A stretch of DNA of 64,000 nt, from positions 62,001 to 126,000 of the forward strand of contig NZ_JWJH01000003.1 of NCBI RefSeq assembly GCF_000949865.1. Reading direction: 5' to 3'. Below the pieces are notes generated by a model, which saw only the letters and a program-made list of their open reading frames with translations, made no database searches and was not told the origin of the DNA. Numbering within the stretch: position 1 is the first letter of the stretch; every line of letters starts with the position of its first letter. Both the position numbers and the translations under genes were made by a program. Origin of the DNA: Rhizobium nepotum 39/7 (GTDB taxonomy: Bacteria > Pseudomonadota > Alphaproteobacteria > Rhizobiales > Rhizobiaceae). Shown here one piece after another: positions 1 through 8,318 of the stretch.

Positions 1-15
1 GCGGCATTGGTTGTT

Positions 16-672
16 TTATGCTCCCCCCAGCGGCTTCTGCGGGCAGACATTACGTAAGGTCCTGCGCAGGACTTCTCCCCCCTTGCCGCAGACGATTGCT
101 GTGTCCGCGTCACGGGCAGCTTCTGCCTGAGGTAACGTGTCTTTTGGAAATTGCTGCCACATCACGAAGCGTCCGCGTATCAGGTTGGCGTCGGCCGGAC
201 CGTAATGTTGGGAAAAATTCATCAACACGGCGATTTCCATGGGCGAGGCGTTCCGCAGCGAACGAACCATCGCAAGACGCAGCCATATGTCGCCGTTGGC
301 AGGAATACAAAAGAGCGCGTGACGAATATAGGTCTCGGCAAAGCCAAGACGCTTTGCTCCGGCCTCGAGGGCCTGATCCTTGCCGTTTGCATCGAGGTCG
401 GCGAGAACGAGCCGCAGCCCGGCCTTGATGATATCCGAGCGGCAGATTTTTTCTTCGACGACGGGCCGAAGTCTTTCGACGGTCTTTGTCAGGAGATTGG
501 GTGCCAGACCGTTTTTTGCGTCGGCGATCTTCGCCATCGCAACAATGTCGGAAAAACGCCGTGTTGCGGAAAAAGCCTCTGCTGCGACGGATAAAACAAA
601 CAGGGAAATGATGAGAACCGGCACAACCGTAGCGATTTTACGCAGGGCTCTCACACGGTCCTGTCTAGTCAT
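16..672 (-). CDS. Unknown membrane-anchored protein of exopolysaccharide locus
   Basis: A 218-residue protein that I do not recognise as a named family. Residues about 13-36 form one hydrophobic segment after a basic N-terminus (MTRQDRVRALRKIA), so it is probably anchored in the inner membrane with a periplasmic body, or exported. The body is mostly helical in character and contains four cysteines. Its start codon overlaps the end of the upstream tyrosine-kinase/copolymerase gene by 8 bases, so the two are very likely co-transcribed and translationally coupled. That context suggests a part in polysaccharide export or polymerisation, but this is inference from position only. Confidence 0.6.
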   Translation of the reverse strand: MTRQDRVRALRKIATVVPVLIISLFVLSVAAEAFSATRRFSDIVAMAKIADAKNGLAPNLLTKTVERLRPVVEEKICRSDIIKAGLRLVLADLDANGKDQALEAGAKRLGFAETYIRHALFCIPANGDIWLRLAMVRSLRNASPMEIAVLMNFSQHYGPADANLIRGRFVMWQQFPKDTLPQAEAARDADTAIVCGKGGEVLRRTLRNVCPQKPLGGA

Positions 673-2947
673 GGTAATATCGCGTGTAGCGTGAATGGTA
701 ATATTCGCTCGAGCCGTAAGCTCGGTAAAGTTTCAGTTTTTCCGTATCGACCTTGTTGAGGATGACGCCGAGGCACTTCTTGCGAATATGAACTTCGTTT
801 TCGATCGTGTTGCGTACCGCCTTGCGAGCGGTTTTGCCCCATTCGGTAACGAAGACAAAACCGTCGATCCGTCCAGCCATGGCGCGGGCGTCGACTACCG
901 GTCCGAGTGGCGGCAGGTCTACGATAATATAGTCGAAAGCGCCGCTCGCCTCGGCCAGCAATTTATGCATCTGTGCCGACGTCAATAACTCGGAGGAATG
1001 CGGTACGCGCTGCTTGACGACCGTGGGCAGGAAAACCAGCCGTGTCTTTTCGTCGTGCAACAGCACATCCTGCATATTTCGGCCTTCCAGCAGCACTTCA
1101 AGCAGGCCCTCTCCGGCGTGACGCGCCAAAGCGCGCGTGGCACCCGGATTGCGAATATCGGCATCAAGCAGCAATACTCTTGCTCCCTGTCCTGCAAGAA
1201 GCTGCGCCAGATTGATGGAGATCGTCGATTTTCCTTCACCCGGCAAGGCGGACACGACACCCACCACCCGCGCGCCGCTTTTTGCGGGAATGCCGAGATC
1301 TATGGCAAGCCGGGTACTGCGCAGTGTTTCGGCGAAGGAGGATAGCGGGTGGTCGACGGCGTAGCGGCCGATGCTGGAGGGGCGTGTCGCGGTGGGGTCG
1401 CCCTCTTTTCCCTTCGGCAAGATGTCTGTGGCCGGCTTGTTCTGGATGAGGGGGGTGTTACCCAGAAATTCCAATCCGAGAACATCACGAACCTGCTCCC
1501 CGGTGCGGAAGAACCGGTCGCGGAATTCGCGGAACGCGGCGATGCCGCCACCGGCGACGGCTCCCAGGAACATGAACAGCGCCAAAACCAGCGGTTTGTT
1601 TGGTTTGCTCGGAGTTTCAGGCGGCATTGCCTTGGAAATCACGCGCGCTTCAGTCACGGGGAAGGACTGTTGCTGCATCGCCTCCTGGTAACGCTGCAGA
1701 AAGGTTTGATACATGTTCTTATAGGTCTCGGCTTCGCGCTGCAATTCGCGAAGCTGAACCTGCGTCTGGCTGGCCGAATTGGTGACGTCGGTGGCTTTGG
1801 CGACACTCTCCCGAAGCGATTTTTCCCTCGCCTCCGCGACCTCCAGATCGCTTTTGTAACTTTGCGCGATCCGTCGGACTTCCTGGAACATTAGCCGGCG
1901 GTATTCCTGCATTTCGTTGCGCAGACGCACAGCCTGAACATGGTTGCTGCCGAGACGGCTGGTGATTCCAGCTTCGAGCTTCGAGGACTCGAGATATTTC
2001 TTGCGCAGATCATTTGCGACCGAACTGTCGAGAATATCCGTTACGACCGCATCGACATCGTCGGTAACGAGAATATATTCGATACGTTGCACCCGTGCTT
2101 GCGCCCGGGCTGTTTCCGACTGCGCCAAAATCAGTGCGCTGTTGGACTCGGCGAGTTGCTGATCGGAGAGCAGACCGTTATTGCCGGTCGAGATCAAATT
2201 GTGTTCGGTGCGAAATTTCTGCACGGCAAAATCGGTATCGAGCGCCCTCTGGCGCAACTCGGCTATACGGTCGGACAGCCAGTCGCTCGCGCGTTTCGTT
2301 GCCTCATATTTCGAGTTCAGCTTGTCCACCAGATAGGCTGATGCAACGGCGTTGACGACTTGGGCGGCGAGAGTGGGCGATGTCGAGTTGTAGGTCAGTT
2401 CCAGCGCGTAAGTGCGACCGATGCGCGTCACGGAGAGGTTCTCCAGCAGCCGGTCCGACAATGCCCTTTTAAGGGTCTTGTCATCAATGACCGCCTCTTT
2501 CTCCGGTGAAAACCATTGCGAAACATTGACGATTGAACGGACGGTGTCGAATATCGAGCTTAAAAGCGACGCGCGCTTTGCGCCGAATTCCTGATTTTCC
2601 ACCAGATTGAGACTGTCAACGACGGCAAGCCCGATGGTTTCCGATTGCAGAACCTCGACCTGGCTGAGAATGGAGGCCTCGTCCTCTACGACGCCGCCAA
2701 TCGCTGAAAGCTGCTCAACGATCTGGCTGTTGTTGCGGTCGATCAGCAGGGTTGCCGTAGCTGAATAGATCGGAACTGCCGTCACGGTATAGGTTAGCCC
2801 GATCGCACCAGCGACCGCGATAGCTGCAAGGACAATGCGCCACTGCCGGCGGATCGTCGCAAGAGCGGTTTCGATATCGATGAGGTCGCCCGTAAACGCG
2901 CTTTTATCGTAATCGGCCGCCGTCAAGGGATCATGCCTTTGCAACAA
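665..2947 (-). CDS. Wzc/ExoP-type polysaccharide copolymerase with BY-kinase domain
   Basis: A 760-residue inner-membrane protein of the Wzc/GumC/ExoP family, which controls chain length and export of surface polysaccharides. It has a first membrane segment at about 37-60, a long periplasmic coiled-coil-rich region (about 200-430), and a second membrane segment at about 452-472 preceded by the proline-rich PPETPSKPNKP motif. A cytoplasmic BY-kinase domain follows: Walker A ALPGEGKST near 567-575, Walker A' VLLLDADIRNP near 591-601, Walker B YIIVDLPPL near 675. The C-terminus carries seven tyrosines within about 20 residues (YRAYGSSEYYHSRYTRYY), the usual autophosphorylation cluster. Length and architecture are normal. 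It is not assigned as exoP itself, because the rest of a succinoglycan cluster is not visible. Confidence 0.9.
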   Translation of the reverse strand: MLQRHDPLTAADYDKSAFTGDLIDIETALATIRRQWRIVLAAIAVAGAIGLTYTVTAVPIYSATATLLIDRNNSQIVEQLSAIGGVVEDEASILSQVEVLQSETIGLAVVDSLNLVENQEFGAKRASLLSSIFDTVRSIVNVSQWFSPEKEAVIDDKTLKRALSDRLLENLSVTRIGRTYALELTYNSTSPTLAAQVVNAVASAYLVDKLNSKYEATKRASDWLSDRIAELRQRALDTDFAVQKFRTEHNLISTGNNGLLSDQQLAESNSALILAQSETARAQARVQRIEYILVTDDVDAVVTDILDSSVANDLRKKYLESSKLEAGITSRLGSNHVQAVRLRNEMQEYRRLMFQEVRRIAQSYKSDLEVAEAREKSLRESVAKATDVTNSASQTQVQLRELQREAETYKNMYQTFLQRYQEAMQQQSFPVTEARVISKAMPPETPSKPNKPLVLALFMFLGAVAGGGIAAFREFRDRFFRTGEQVRDVLGLEFLGNTPLIQNKPATDILPKGKEGDPTATRPSSIGRYAVDHPLSSFAETLRSTRLAIDLGIPAKSGARVVGVVSALPGEGKSTISINLAQLLAGQGARVLLLDADIRNPGATRALARHAGEGLLEVLLEGRNMQDVLLHDEKTRLVFLPTVVKQRVPHSSELLTSAQMHKLLAEASGAFDYIIVDLPPLGPVVDARAMAGRIDGFVFVTEWGKTARKAVRNTIENEVHIRKKCLGVILNKVDTEKLKLYRAYGSSEYYHSRYTRYYHD

Positions 2948-3051
2948 CTGTCAGCCTCGCTCATTTTGGTGGATGCGGCACCCGCCGACTTTCGGTTGCG
3001 CCGTAGGGCAGGTGCCTGACATCCTTGCAGGGTGGGCCCGCAAACTCACAC

Positions 3052-3948
3052 TCAAACCGGACTTGTGCTGGTTGGGGTGCTGGTGCTGCCGGTTGAAACC
3101 GCTACGGATGGCGAAACGCCCTGGGTGCCGGTTGAGGATGTCCCGCTACCGCTACCGCCACCTCCAACTGGCGCTGCGCCGCCACCGGCCTGTACCGTGC
3201 CGCCAGGCCCGCCCGTAGTGGCTGAGCCGCCTATGCTGTTGCCGCTGACAGGCGTGGAACCGGCACCACCGATCGGCGATGCCGCCGCGGCTGCAGGTGC
3301 GGCCGGACCGGCCGCCGTTCCCTCGATGTTTTCGCTAAAGGCGATGAGAAGATCGGAGGGTACGCCGGTACCCTTCGTCTGCAACTGGATGGCGGCCGCG
3401 AGTATGCTGTCGCCCCTCTGCATCGCTGTAGAATAGGCCAGTGCCAGGCCTTCGCCGACAACTTCCGAAAAGTCCTTGTTGGCAACCTTCTGCGCGAGTG
3501 CGACGATCATGGATAGCTGGCTTGAATCGCTTAGTACCAGAGCGGAAACCTGTTCGGAGAACTGCGCTGCGCTTGTGGAAACGGCGATGATGGGAAATCC
3601 GCTCGTCACTCTTCCGGTCATGTCTGCCGCTGCCGCATCCGTATTTGACGCAAGGACGATTAGGTCCTTGATCGTTGTTTGCGTCGGAGACTGTTTGAAC
3701 AGCTCTGCTGCGGCAAGCGAAACCGTTTCAGGATTGGCGGCATTGACACGGGCAAGAAACGCTGCTGCCGTTTCGTCGGCAGCCTTGACGGGCGAACCGG
3801 GTGTGACGCTCTGAGCCGGGGTTATTTGCTGCGGTGCAACTGGCGGAGCCGGTTCGACTCCTTGAGCGTTGGCGATTCCTGAAAAAAGGCACAGGCTTGT
3901 AGTCAACATGACACTAGAAAGAGTCGAGCCATAAGGAAGGCGGGACAT
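3052..3948 (-). CDS. Exported protein with Gly/Ser/Thr/Pro-rich tail, unknown function
   Basis: About 298 residues, unrecognised. The start at 3948 is chosen over the further-upstream in-frame ATG at 4017 because GGAG lies 8 bases before it and the product then begins with a signal peptide (MSRLPYGSTLSSVMLTTSLCLF, cleavage near ANAQG). The first two thirds are alanine-rich and helical; the last about 75 residues are almost entirely Gly, Ser, Thr, Pro and Val (runs such as VGGGGSGSGTSSTGTQG). It lies 104 bases upstream of the tyrosine-kinase gene on the same strand. It may be a periplasmic or surface component of the same polysaccharide system, but function is not shown. Confidence 0.7.
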   Translation of the reverse strand: MSRLPYGSTLSSVMLTTSLCLFSGIANAQGVEPAPPVAPQQITPAQSVTPGSPVKAADETAAAFLARVNAANPETVSLAAAELFKQSPTQTTIKDLIVLASNTDAAAADMTGRVTSGFPIIAVSTSAAQFSEQVSALVLSDSSQLSMIVALAQKVANKDFSEVVGEGLALAYSTAMQRGDSILAAAIQLQTKGTGVPSDLLIAFSENIEGTAAGPAAPAAAAASPIGGAGSTPVSGNSIGGSATTGGPGGTVQAGGGAAPVGGGGSGSGTSSTGTQGVSPSVAVSTGSTSTPTSTSPV

Positions 3949-3961
3949 GACAAGTCTCCAA

Positions 3962-3984
3962 AATTTTAAAATACGAATTTTAAA
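3962..3984. repeat. AT-rich direct repeat in 5' region of exported-protein gene
   Basis: AATTTTAAA occurs at 3962-3970 and again at 3976-3984, 14 bases apart, inside a markedly AT-rich stretch (about 3958-4080) in an otherwise GC-rich window. It lies just upstream of the start of the exported protein and so in the control region of the polysaccharide genes. Ros/MucR-type regulators of rhizobial exopolysaccharide genes bind AT-rich DNA, so this is a candidate site, but no consensus match is claimed. Confidence 0.35.
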
Positions 3985-4213
3985 TATGTGCAATGTCGAA
4001 CTAAGTTTATTCAACATCTTAAAGTGTACCTTTAAATCGCACAGTCAAAACAAACGATCAAGTGTTAAAATTGCCTCGTGAGCGGAACTTCTCGGTATTC
4101 TTAACGGCAGGTCGCGAGGATTTTTCGCCTTGAGACCAGGGCACAGCAAATTTGTGCCGGAATGCTATCAGCCGGGCGCGAAGTTACACGTTTACCGCAG
4201 GTTAGGCCGTCTA

Positions 4214-5005
4214 TTATGCAAGTATCATAATTTCTGAATCTATAATTCTCAAAACCGTTAGTCTGCCCGTCGTAAAAGCGCCGGTGTCGATGCCGATGCG
4301 TTGCGGACCGCTTTCGGGTGCCGCTACCGGCGTATGGCCGTGGATGACGAGGAGGTCGAGGCCGGCTCCTTGTGAAAGGAAGGGTTCCCTGATCCACAGC
4401 ATGTCTTCATCGGTCTGTGCCTCAAGCGGCAACCCCGGTCTGAAGCCGGCATGTACGAAAATGTAAGGCCCGATGCGGGCGTAGATTGGCAGGTTGGATA
4501 ACAGTTGACGGTGCGTCTGTGGGATAGCGCCGATCAGTGCGTCCTTCAACGGCTGAAGCCGCAGGCGCCCCTTATGGAGGAAATAATCTATATCGACCCC
4601 GTAAGACAAAAGCGTCTGGCGGCCGCCGAAATCCAGCCAGTGCATGTTGTCTTGCGGATTTTCGAGAAAATCGCCGAATAGCTGCTCGTGATTGCCACAA
4701 AGTGCGACACGACGCAGGGGCGCCGGCGGCGGTTGCAACAGATGCTCGAGAACGCCGCAGGAATCACGTCCGCGATCGACATAGTCGCCCAAGAGAATAA
4801 CCAGAGCGGGAGACGGATTGCTCGCCATATCCGCAAGGATTTTCTGCTCCGCCTGCAAAAGCAGATCGAGGCTGCCGTGCACGTCGCCAATGGCGTAGAT
4901 CGGAAAAGATGGCGATTTTTCGCCAAGGTCTATTCTGCGCCGCCTCCGGTCGTCGCGGATGACTGGTTGTTTACGACCGCGAATCCAGTTGAGCATTTTG
5001 GGCAT
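4214..5005 (-). CDS. PPP-family metallophosphatase (calcineurin-like protein phosphatase)
   Basis: A 263-residue cytoplasmic phosphatase. The three signature blocks of the PPP/calcineurin-like metallophosphatase fold are present in order: GDVHGS (about residue 42), GDYVDRGRDS (about 73) and CGNHEQ (about 103), supplying the Asp, His and Asn ligands of the two-metal centre. A further histidine motif, HAGFRPG, lies near 195. It resembles the compact lambda-phosphatase/PrpA type and has no extra domain. It lies upstream of the BY-kinase gene on the same strand with one gene between, so the kinase tail is a possible substrate. Known members act on phospho-Ser/Thr and sometimes phospho-Tyr; the substrate here is not known. 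Confidence 0.85.
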   Translation of the reverse strand: MPKMLNWIRGRKQPVIRDDRRRRRIDLGEKSPSFPIYAIGDVHGSLDLLLQAEQKILADMASNPSPALVILLGDYVDRGRDSCGVLEHLLQPPPAPLRRVALCGNHEQLFGDFLENPQDNMHWLDFGGRQTLLSYGVDIDYFLHKGRLRLQPLKDALIGAIPQTHRQLLSNLPIYARIGPYIFVHAGFRPGLPLEAQTDEDMLWIREPFLSQGAGLDLLVIHGHTPVAAPESGPQRIGIDTGAFTTGRLTVLRIIDSEIMILA

Positions 5006-5238
5006 AGTTGCCGATACTGTCTCTCCCGCACAAGGTCAAGGGCGTTGAAAGCGAAGGCCGCGTCGCCCGTTGAGGCAGGGTTGAGACAACGCTTGCGGCA
5101 TCCGTTAAAGCCCTGTCGGATAACATGTCCACGAAGGGTGATGGCGAAAACCGCAATCGATTTTCGCAAAGCACGATGGGTCGGTTGAAGAGGAACAGAA
5201 CGTCCTCTTTGATGTTCAAAGGATACGGTCCTGTGGAC

Positions 5239-5844
5239 CTAGAGTTTCAGCCAGACACGCGGATTTTCGTGCGACTGGATCTTGATCCATTTCAGATCGA
5301 CCGCTTTCCACGGCTTGACGACATTGGTGCGGTTGTCCAGCACGAGGTCACCCTGGCTCGTGCTGACGACCAGAACGGCGTGGCCTATGCCCGTTGAAGT
5401 GCGTGCCGTGGCGATGCGCAGCGCGCCCGAGGGCCAGCCGGCGCGCAGAAGGCGTTGCCGCTTGGTCACCGCATAGTCGTCACAGTCGCCCTTTGCCGGG
5501 CTCAGCTTCCACTCGTCTTCGCCGGTCGATTCGCTGACATAGCTTATCGACGTGTTGATCTCAGCGTTGATGCGCTGGAGTTCCGCGCGCGTCTGTTTCG
5601 TCAGCTCGATGGTGTCGCGATCGCCAATTCGGACGCATTGGTCGGCGGCGCTGTCGCAAAATTTCGCAAAGGCAATGGGTGCGATGGTGGGGCGGCTTGT
5701 CGTCATGAACAAGCCGGGGCGCGATGCCGCAGGGTTCTGCGCAAGGCCAGCAAGCGGAGCAGCCGATGTCGTCGTCGCGATGCTTGCCACCACACTGACG
5801 GCAACTGCCAAAGTCTTTGCCAGACGGATTTGTCTCTTCGTCAT
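5239..5844 (-). CDS. Periplasmic transglutaminase-like cysteine protease (Peptidase_C93/BTLCP)
   Basis: A 201-residue exported protein of the bacterial transglutaminase-like cysteine proteinase family. The N-terminus is a signal peptide (basic MTKRQIRLAK then AVAVSVVASIATTTSAA). The catalytic triad is readable: Cys in GDCDDYAVTKR, His in GIGHAVLVV, Asp in LVLDNR, with the family's usual spacing and length. LapG, which clips adhesins under c-di-GMP control in pseudomonads, belongs to this family, but rhizobia carry several members and no LapD partner adjoins this one. GAGGG lies before the ATG at 5844. It precedes the phosphatase by 233 bases on the same strand, so co-transcription is possible but not certain. 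Confidence 0.85.
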   Translation of the reverse strand: MTKRQIRLAKTLAVAVSVVASIATTTSAAPLAGLAQNPAASRPGLFMTTSRPTIAPIAFAKFCDSAADQCVRIGDRDTIELTKQTRAELQRINAEINTSISYVSESTGEDEWKLSPAKGDCDDYAVTKRQRLLRAGWPSGALRIATARTSTGIGHAVLVVSTSQGDLVLDNRTNVVKPWKAVDLKWIKIQSHENPRVWLKL

Positions 5845-5977
5845 GTCTTTGCCCTCGCACGGTTGTCTTCTCTTGTGTAGGGAACATACGGACCCTTTGT
5901 TGCGGGCCGTTTAAGTCGATAGATTGCTTTTTAACGAAAGCTAATTTTATCGCGGCACCATAATGCCGTGCTTGCAC

Positions 5978-6280
5978 TCACCTGCAGCGGGTTCGGCCCT
6001 CGGCGTCGATGATGCAGGTCTGTTGCGGGAGAGGGCGTTGGAGCTCGCGCCGGGTATCGGGTGAGGCGCGGCGGCTTGCGGGCGGCCGGTCGTAATTGCG
6101 TTGGACTTCGAAATTGCGCCCGCCGATCGTTCCTTGCGCGCCGCCACGGCCATCCGGCGTGACTTCGAAATTCTGATATTGCTGGGCAGGGGCGGAGGCG
6201 GCAACACTCATCATGATGGCAAAAGCGCCGGCTGCCAGGCCGCCCCGCAAAGTCGCCTCCTGATGCCTGCGCAACACCAT
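5978..6280 (-). CDS. Small exported protein, unknown function
   Basis: About 100 residues. The ATG at 6280 is preferred over the in-frame ATG at 6310 because AGAAGG precedes it and it gives a normal signal peptide (MVLRRHQEATLRGG, hydrophobic GAFAIMMSVAASAPAQQ). The mature part is short, rich in Gly and Arg, and ends with a cysteine pair (QQTCIIDAEGRTRCR) that could form a disulfide. I recognise no family. It is divergent from the HNH gene across about 287 bases (6281-6567), where I see no clear motif. Confidence 0.55.
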   Translation of the reverse strand: MVLRRHQEATLRGGLAAGAFAIMMSVAASAPAQQYQNFEVTPDGRGGAQGTIGGRNFEVQRNYDRPPASRRASPDTRRELQRPLPQQTCIIDAEGRTRCR

Positions 6281-6567
6281 GGCCGTTTCGCCTTCTTCTT
6301 TTTCAATCATTCGTCGCGATGATCATATCACCGATATCGCATCGAGCGTCAGAATGATTTCCACGCCCGGCGGCGGACGAATCAACGCGATGCCGCTGTT
6401 ACGCATCAACGGAGCGGTCACCCCGCCGCCTGATGGTTCAGAACGCAAAAAAGACGTTTTTTACGCCGAAAAATTAAGCTCTTCTCCGCTGCATTTATAG
6501 GCTTCACAATCCTGTAACAACGGACCTAATATACAAGTGCAGATGCCGAATCGCTCAGGAGAAGCCC

Positions 6568-7125
6568 TTGACGATTGCAGTTTCACCACAGGCCCTGCCC
6601 GCGCTCGTCCTGAACGCAGACTACAGGCCGCTGAGTTATTATCCCTTGTCGTTATGGTCCTGGCAGGACGCGATCAAGGCCGTTTTTCTTGACCGTGTGA
6701 ACATCATTGCAGAATATGATCACGCGGTGTCGTCACCCAGCTTTTCCATGCGGCTGCCGAGCGTCGTCAGCCTCAAGACTTACGTGCAGCCCACCCGCAA
6801 TCCCGCCTTCACCCGCTTCAACGTTTTCCTTCGGGACAAGTTCGAATGCCAGTATTGCAGCTCGCGGGACGACCTGACCTTCGATCATGTGATTCCCCGC
6901 GCGCATGGCGGCGAAACCACGTGGCACAATGTCGTGGCGGCGTGCTCTCCCTGCAATCTGAGAAAAGGTAGCAAGCTTCCCAAGCAGGCGGGCATGTTCC
7001 CGGCGCAGAAGCCCTTCCAGCCGACGGTTCAGGATTTGCACAATAACGGGCGGCTGTTCCCGCCCAATTACCTGCACGAAAGCTGGATGGATTATCTCTA
7101 CTGGGATACCGAGCTGCAGCCCTGA
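6568..7125 (+). CDS. HNH endonuclease family protein
   Basis: A 185-residue protein of the HNH family, widespread in Alphaproteobacteria. The HNH core spans about residues 93-140: CQYC, then DHVIPRAHGG with the catalytic His, then WHNVVAACSPCN with the second Cys pair, so zinc-binding cysteines and HNH residues are intact. The start is the TTG at 6568, supported by AGGAG six bases upstream and the lack of a nearer ATG. It stands alone, divergent from a small exported-protein gene and convergent with dsbB. The cellular role of this single-gene group is not established; it resembles a housekeeping nuclease rather than a mobile-element or restriction enzyme. Confidence 0.85.
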   Translation: MTIAVSPQALPALVLNADYRPLSYYPLSLWSWQDAIKAVFLDRVNIIAEYDHAVSSPSFSMRLPSVVSLKTYVQPTRNPAFTRFNVFLRDKFECQYCSSRDDLTFDHVIPRAHGGETTWHNVVAACSPCNLRKGSKLPKQAGMFPAQKPFQPTVQDLHNNGRLFPPNYLHESWMDYLYWDTELQP

Positions 7126-7154
7126 TCTTTTAAGGACTGCACGCGGCTTTCCGC

Positions 7155-7670
7155 TTACCGGTTTTTACGGCTTGCGCCGAAAAAGGCGACGGCTGCAAGC
7201 GCGATGCTTGCGATGACGTTCCAGCCCGCGAAGGAAAGGCCGAGCACCCGAAGTGCAGCGTCGTTGCAGGAAGGGGCCTTGATGGCGTTCAGATTGCCCA
7301 ACAGATCACCGGCATTGGTGGTGATGGACGGCGCGCCGGTGGCGCAGGTGATCGGCCCTGCCCAAAAACCCCACTCAACACCGGAGTGATAGACGCCGAG
7401 CCCGGCGCCGATCAGCATCGCCACGCCGATGAGGGCGAGAAGCAGCCGCGTGATCTGAACCGGCAGCTTGAAGATGCTGGTCGCAATGGCCAAAATGCCC
7501 AGCGGAATGGCGTAATAATAGGGATCGCGCTGCAAGAGGCACAATGCGCAGGGCGTATAACCGCCAATATGCTGGAAACCGAGGGCAGAACCGACGGTGA
7601 AGATCATTCCCGCCGTTACGCCAAGAGCGGCGAGTGTGCGGCTATTGTCGGCGGTCGTTGCAGTGGCCAT
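7155..7670 (-). CDS. DsbB-family disulfide bond formation protein
   Basis: A 171-residue inner-membrane protein with four hydrophobic segments (about 10-32, 48-66, 72-95, 146-166). It has the CxxC redox pair CALC in the first periplasmic loop (about 41-44) and a second cysteine pair in the second loop (about 109 and 134). This is the DsbB plan: it reoxidises a periplasmic thiol oxidase and passes electrons to quinone. The length fits the family. Its 3' end converges with the HNH gene, leaving 29 bases. No dsbA lies nearby. Confidence 0.85.
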   Translation of the reverse strand: MATATTADNSRTLAALGVTAGMIFTVGSALGFQHIGGYTPCALCLLQRDPYYYAIPLGILAIATSIFKLPVQITRLLLALIGVAMLIGAGLGVYHSGVEWGFWAGPITCATGAPSITTNAGDLLGNLNAIKAPSCNDAALRVLGLSFAGWNVIASIALAAVAFFGASRKNR

Positions 7671-7937
7671 GATGTTTTCCCCAAACTTCGCGAAGAAGCA
7701 GATATCCCGGACGGGCTTTCAAAAAGGCGGGCGTGATGGCGAAATTAAGTCGCCAGTCTCAACGGTGTGTCACAGGATGCGTCTAATCCAGTCCATTGCG
7801 TCTGGCAAATGAAAGCCTGGTAATATTCGGGGCGGGGATGAGCAAAGTTTCGTGAGCGTTTTGGCGACCAAGAAACAATTGACGGGTCTTTTGGAAAGAC
7901 CCGGATAAAACGAAGAAAATCAATGCGGTTTTGGAAA

Positions 7938-8022
7938 TGGTACCCCAAGCCGGGATCGAACCAGCACTCCTCTCGGAACCGCATTTTGAGTGCGGCGCGT
8001 CTACCAATTCCGCCATTGGGGC
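7938..8022 (-). tRNA. tRNA-Leu (anticodon CAA)
   Basis: Read on the minus strand, the segment folds as a class II tRNA. The acceptor GCCCCAA pairs with TTGGGGT, and the D-loop carries GGTAGAC. The anticodon stem CCGCA/TGCGG encloses CTCAAAA, giving anticodon CAA for UUG codons. The long variable arm TTCCGAGAGGAGTGC is typical of tRNA-Leu, and the T-arm carries GGTTCGATCCC. The CCA end is encoded (7938-7940). Confidence 0.95.
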
Positions 8023-8043
8023 AACGGTGGTAATGCCACGGCG

Positions 8044-8071
8044 TCTATCACGGCCAATACCATGCGTGCAA
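8044..8071 (-). promoter_or_regulatory. Putative promoter of tRNA-Leu
   Basis: On the minus strand TTGCAC (8071-8066) and GATAGA (8049-8044) are separated by 16 bases, which places transcription start about 14 bases before the mature tRNA 5' end. The boxes are only partial matches to the sigma-70 consensus. Confidence 0.4.
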
Positions 8072-8318
8072 CCCCAAAGCTGACTTTTCCTTTTAAATGA
8101 GGCGCGTTTCCAGGCGCTATTCCGCACCTTTTCGGGGCAGAAAATGAAGGTGCGGCGGGGGTCTGGCCGTCCCGTAGCGGTACATCGGTGATTACGCGTT
8201 AAAGTAATATTAGATTCCACTAATAAATAACTATATACACAATTGCCAATTGAATTATGATGTCGGTGTGGAGTTTCCACGCGGGGCGGGAATAGCCAGA
8301 ACTCATAGGGAGGAAATT

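Noticed and set aside
6568-7125. HNH gene as part of a restriction or mobile element
   Set aside because: No partner methylase, transposase or repeats flank it; composition matches the neighbours and the protein type is a common single-copy housekeeping gene in the group.
7783-8280. A 165-codon minus-strand frame over the tRNA-Leu
   Set aside because: It spans the complete tRNA-Leu gene and has no ribosome site; the tRNA explains the sequence.
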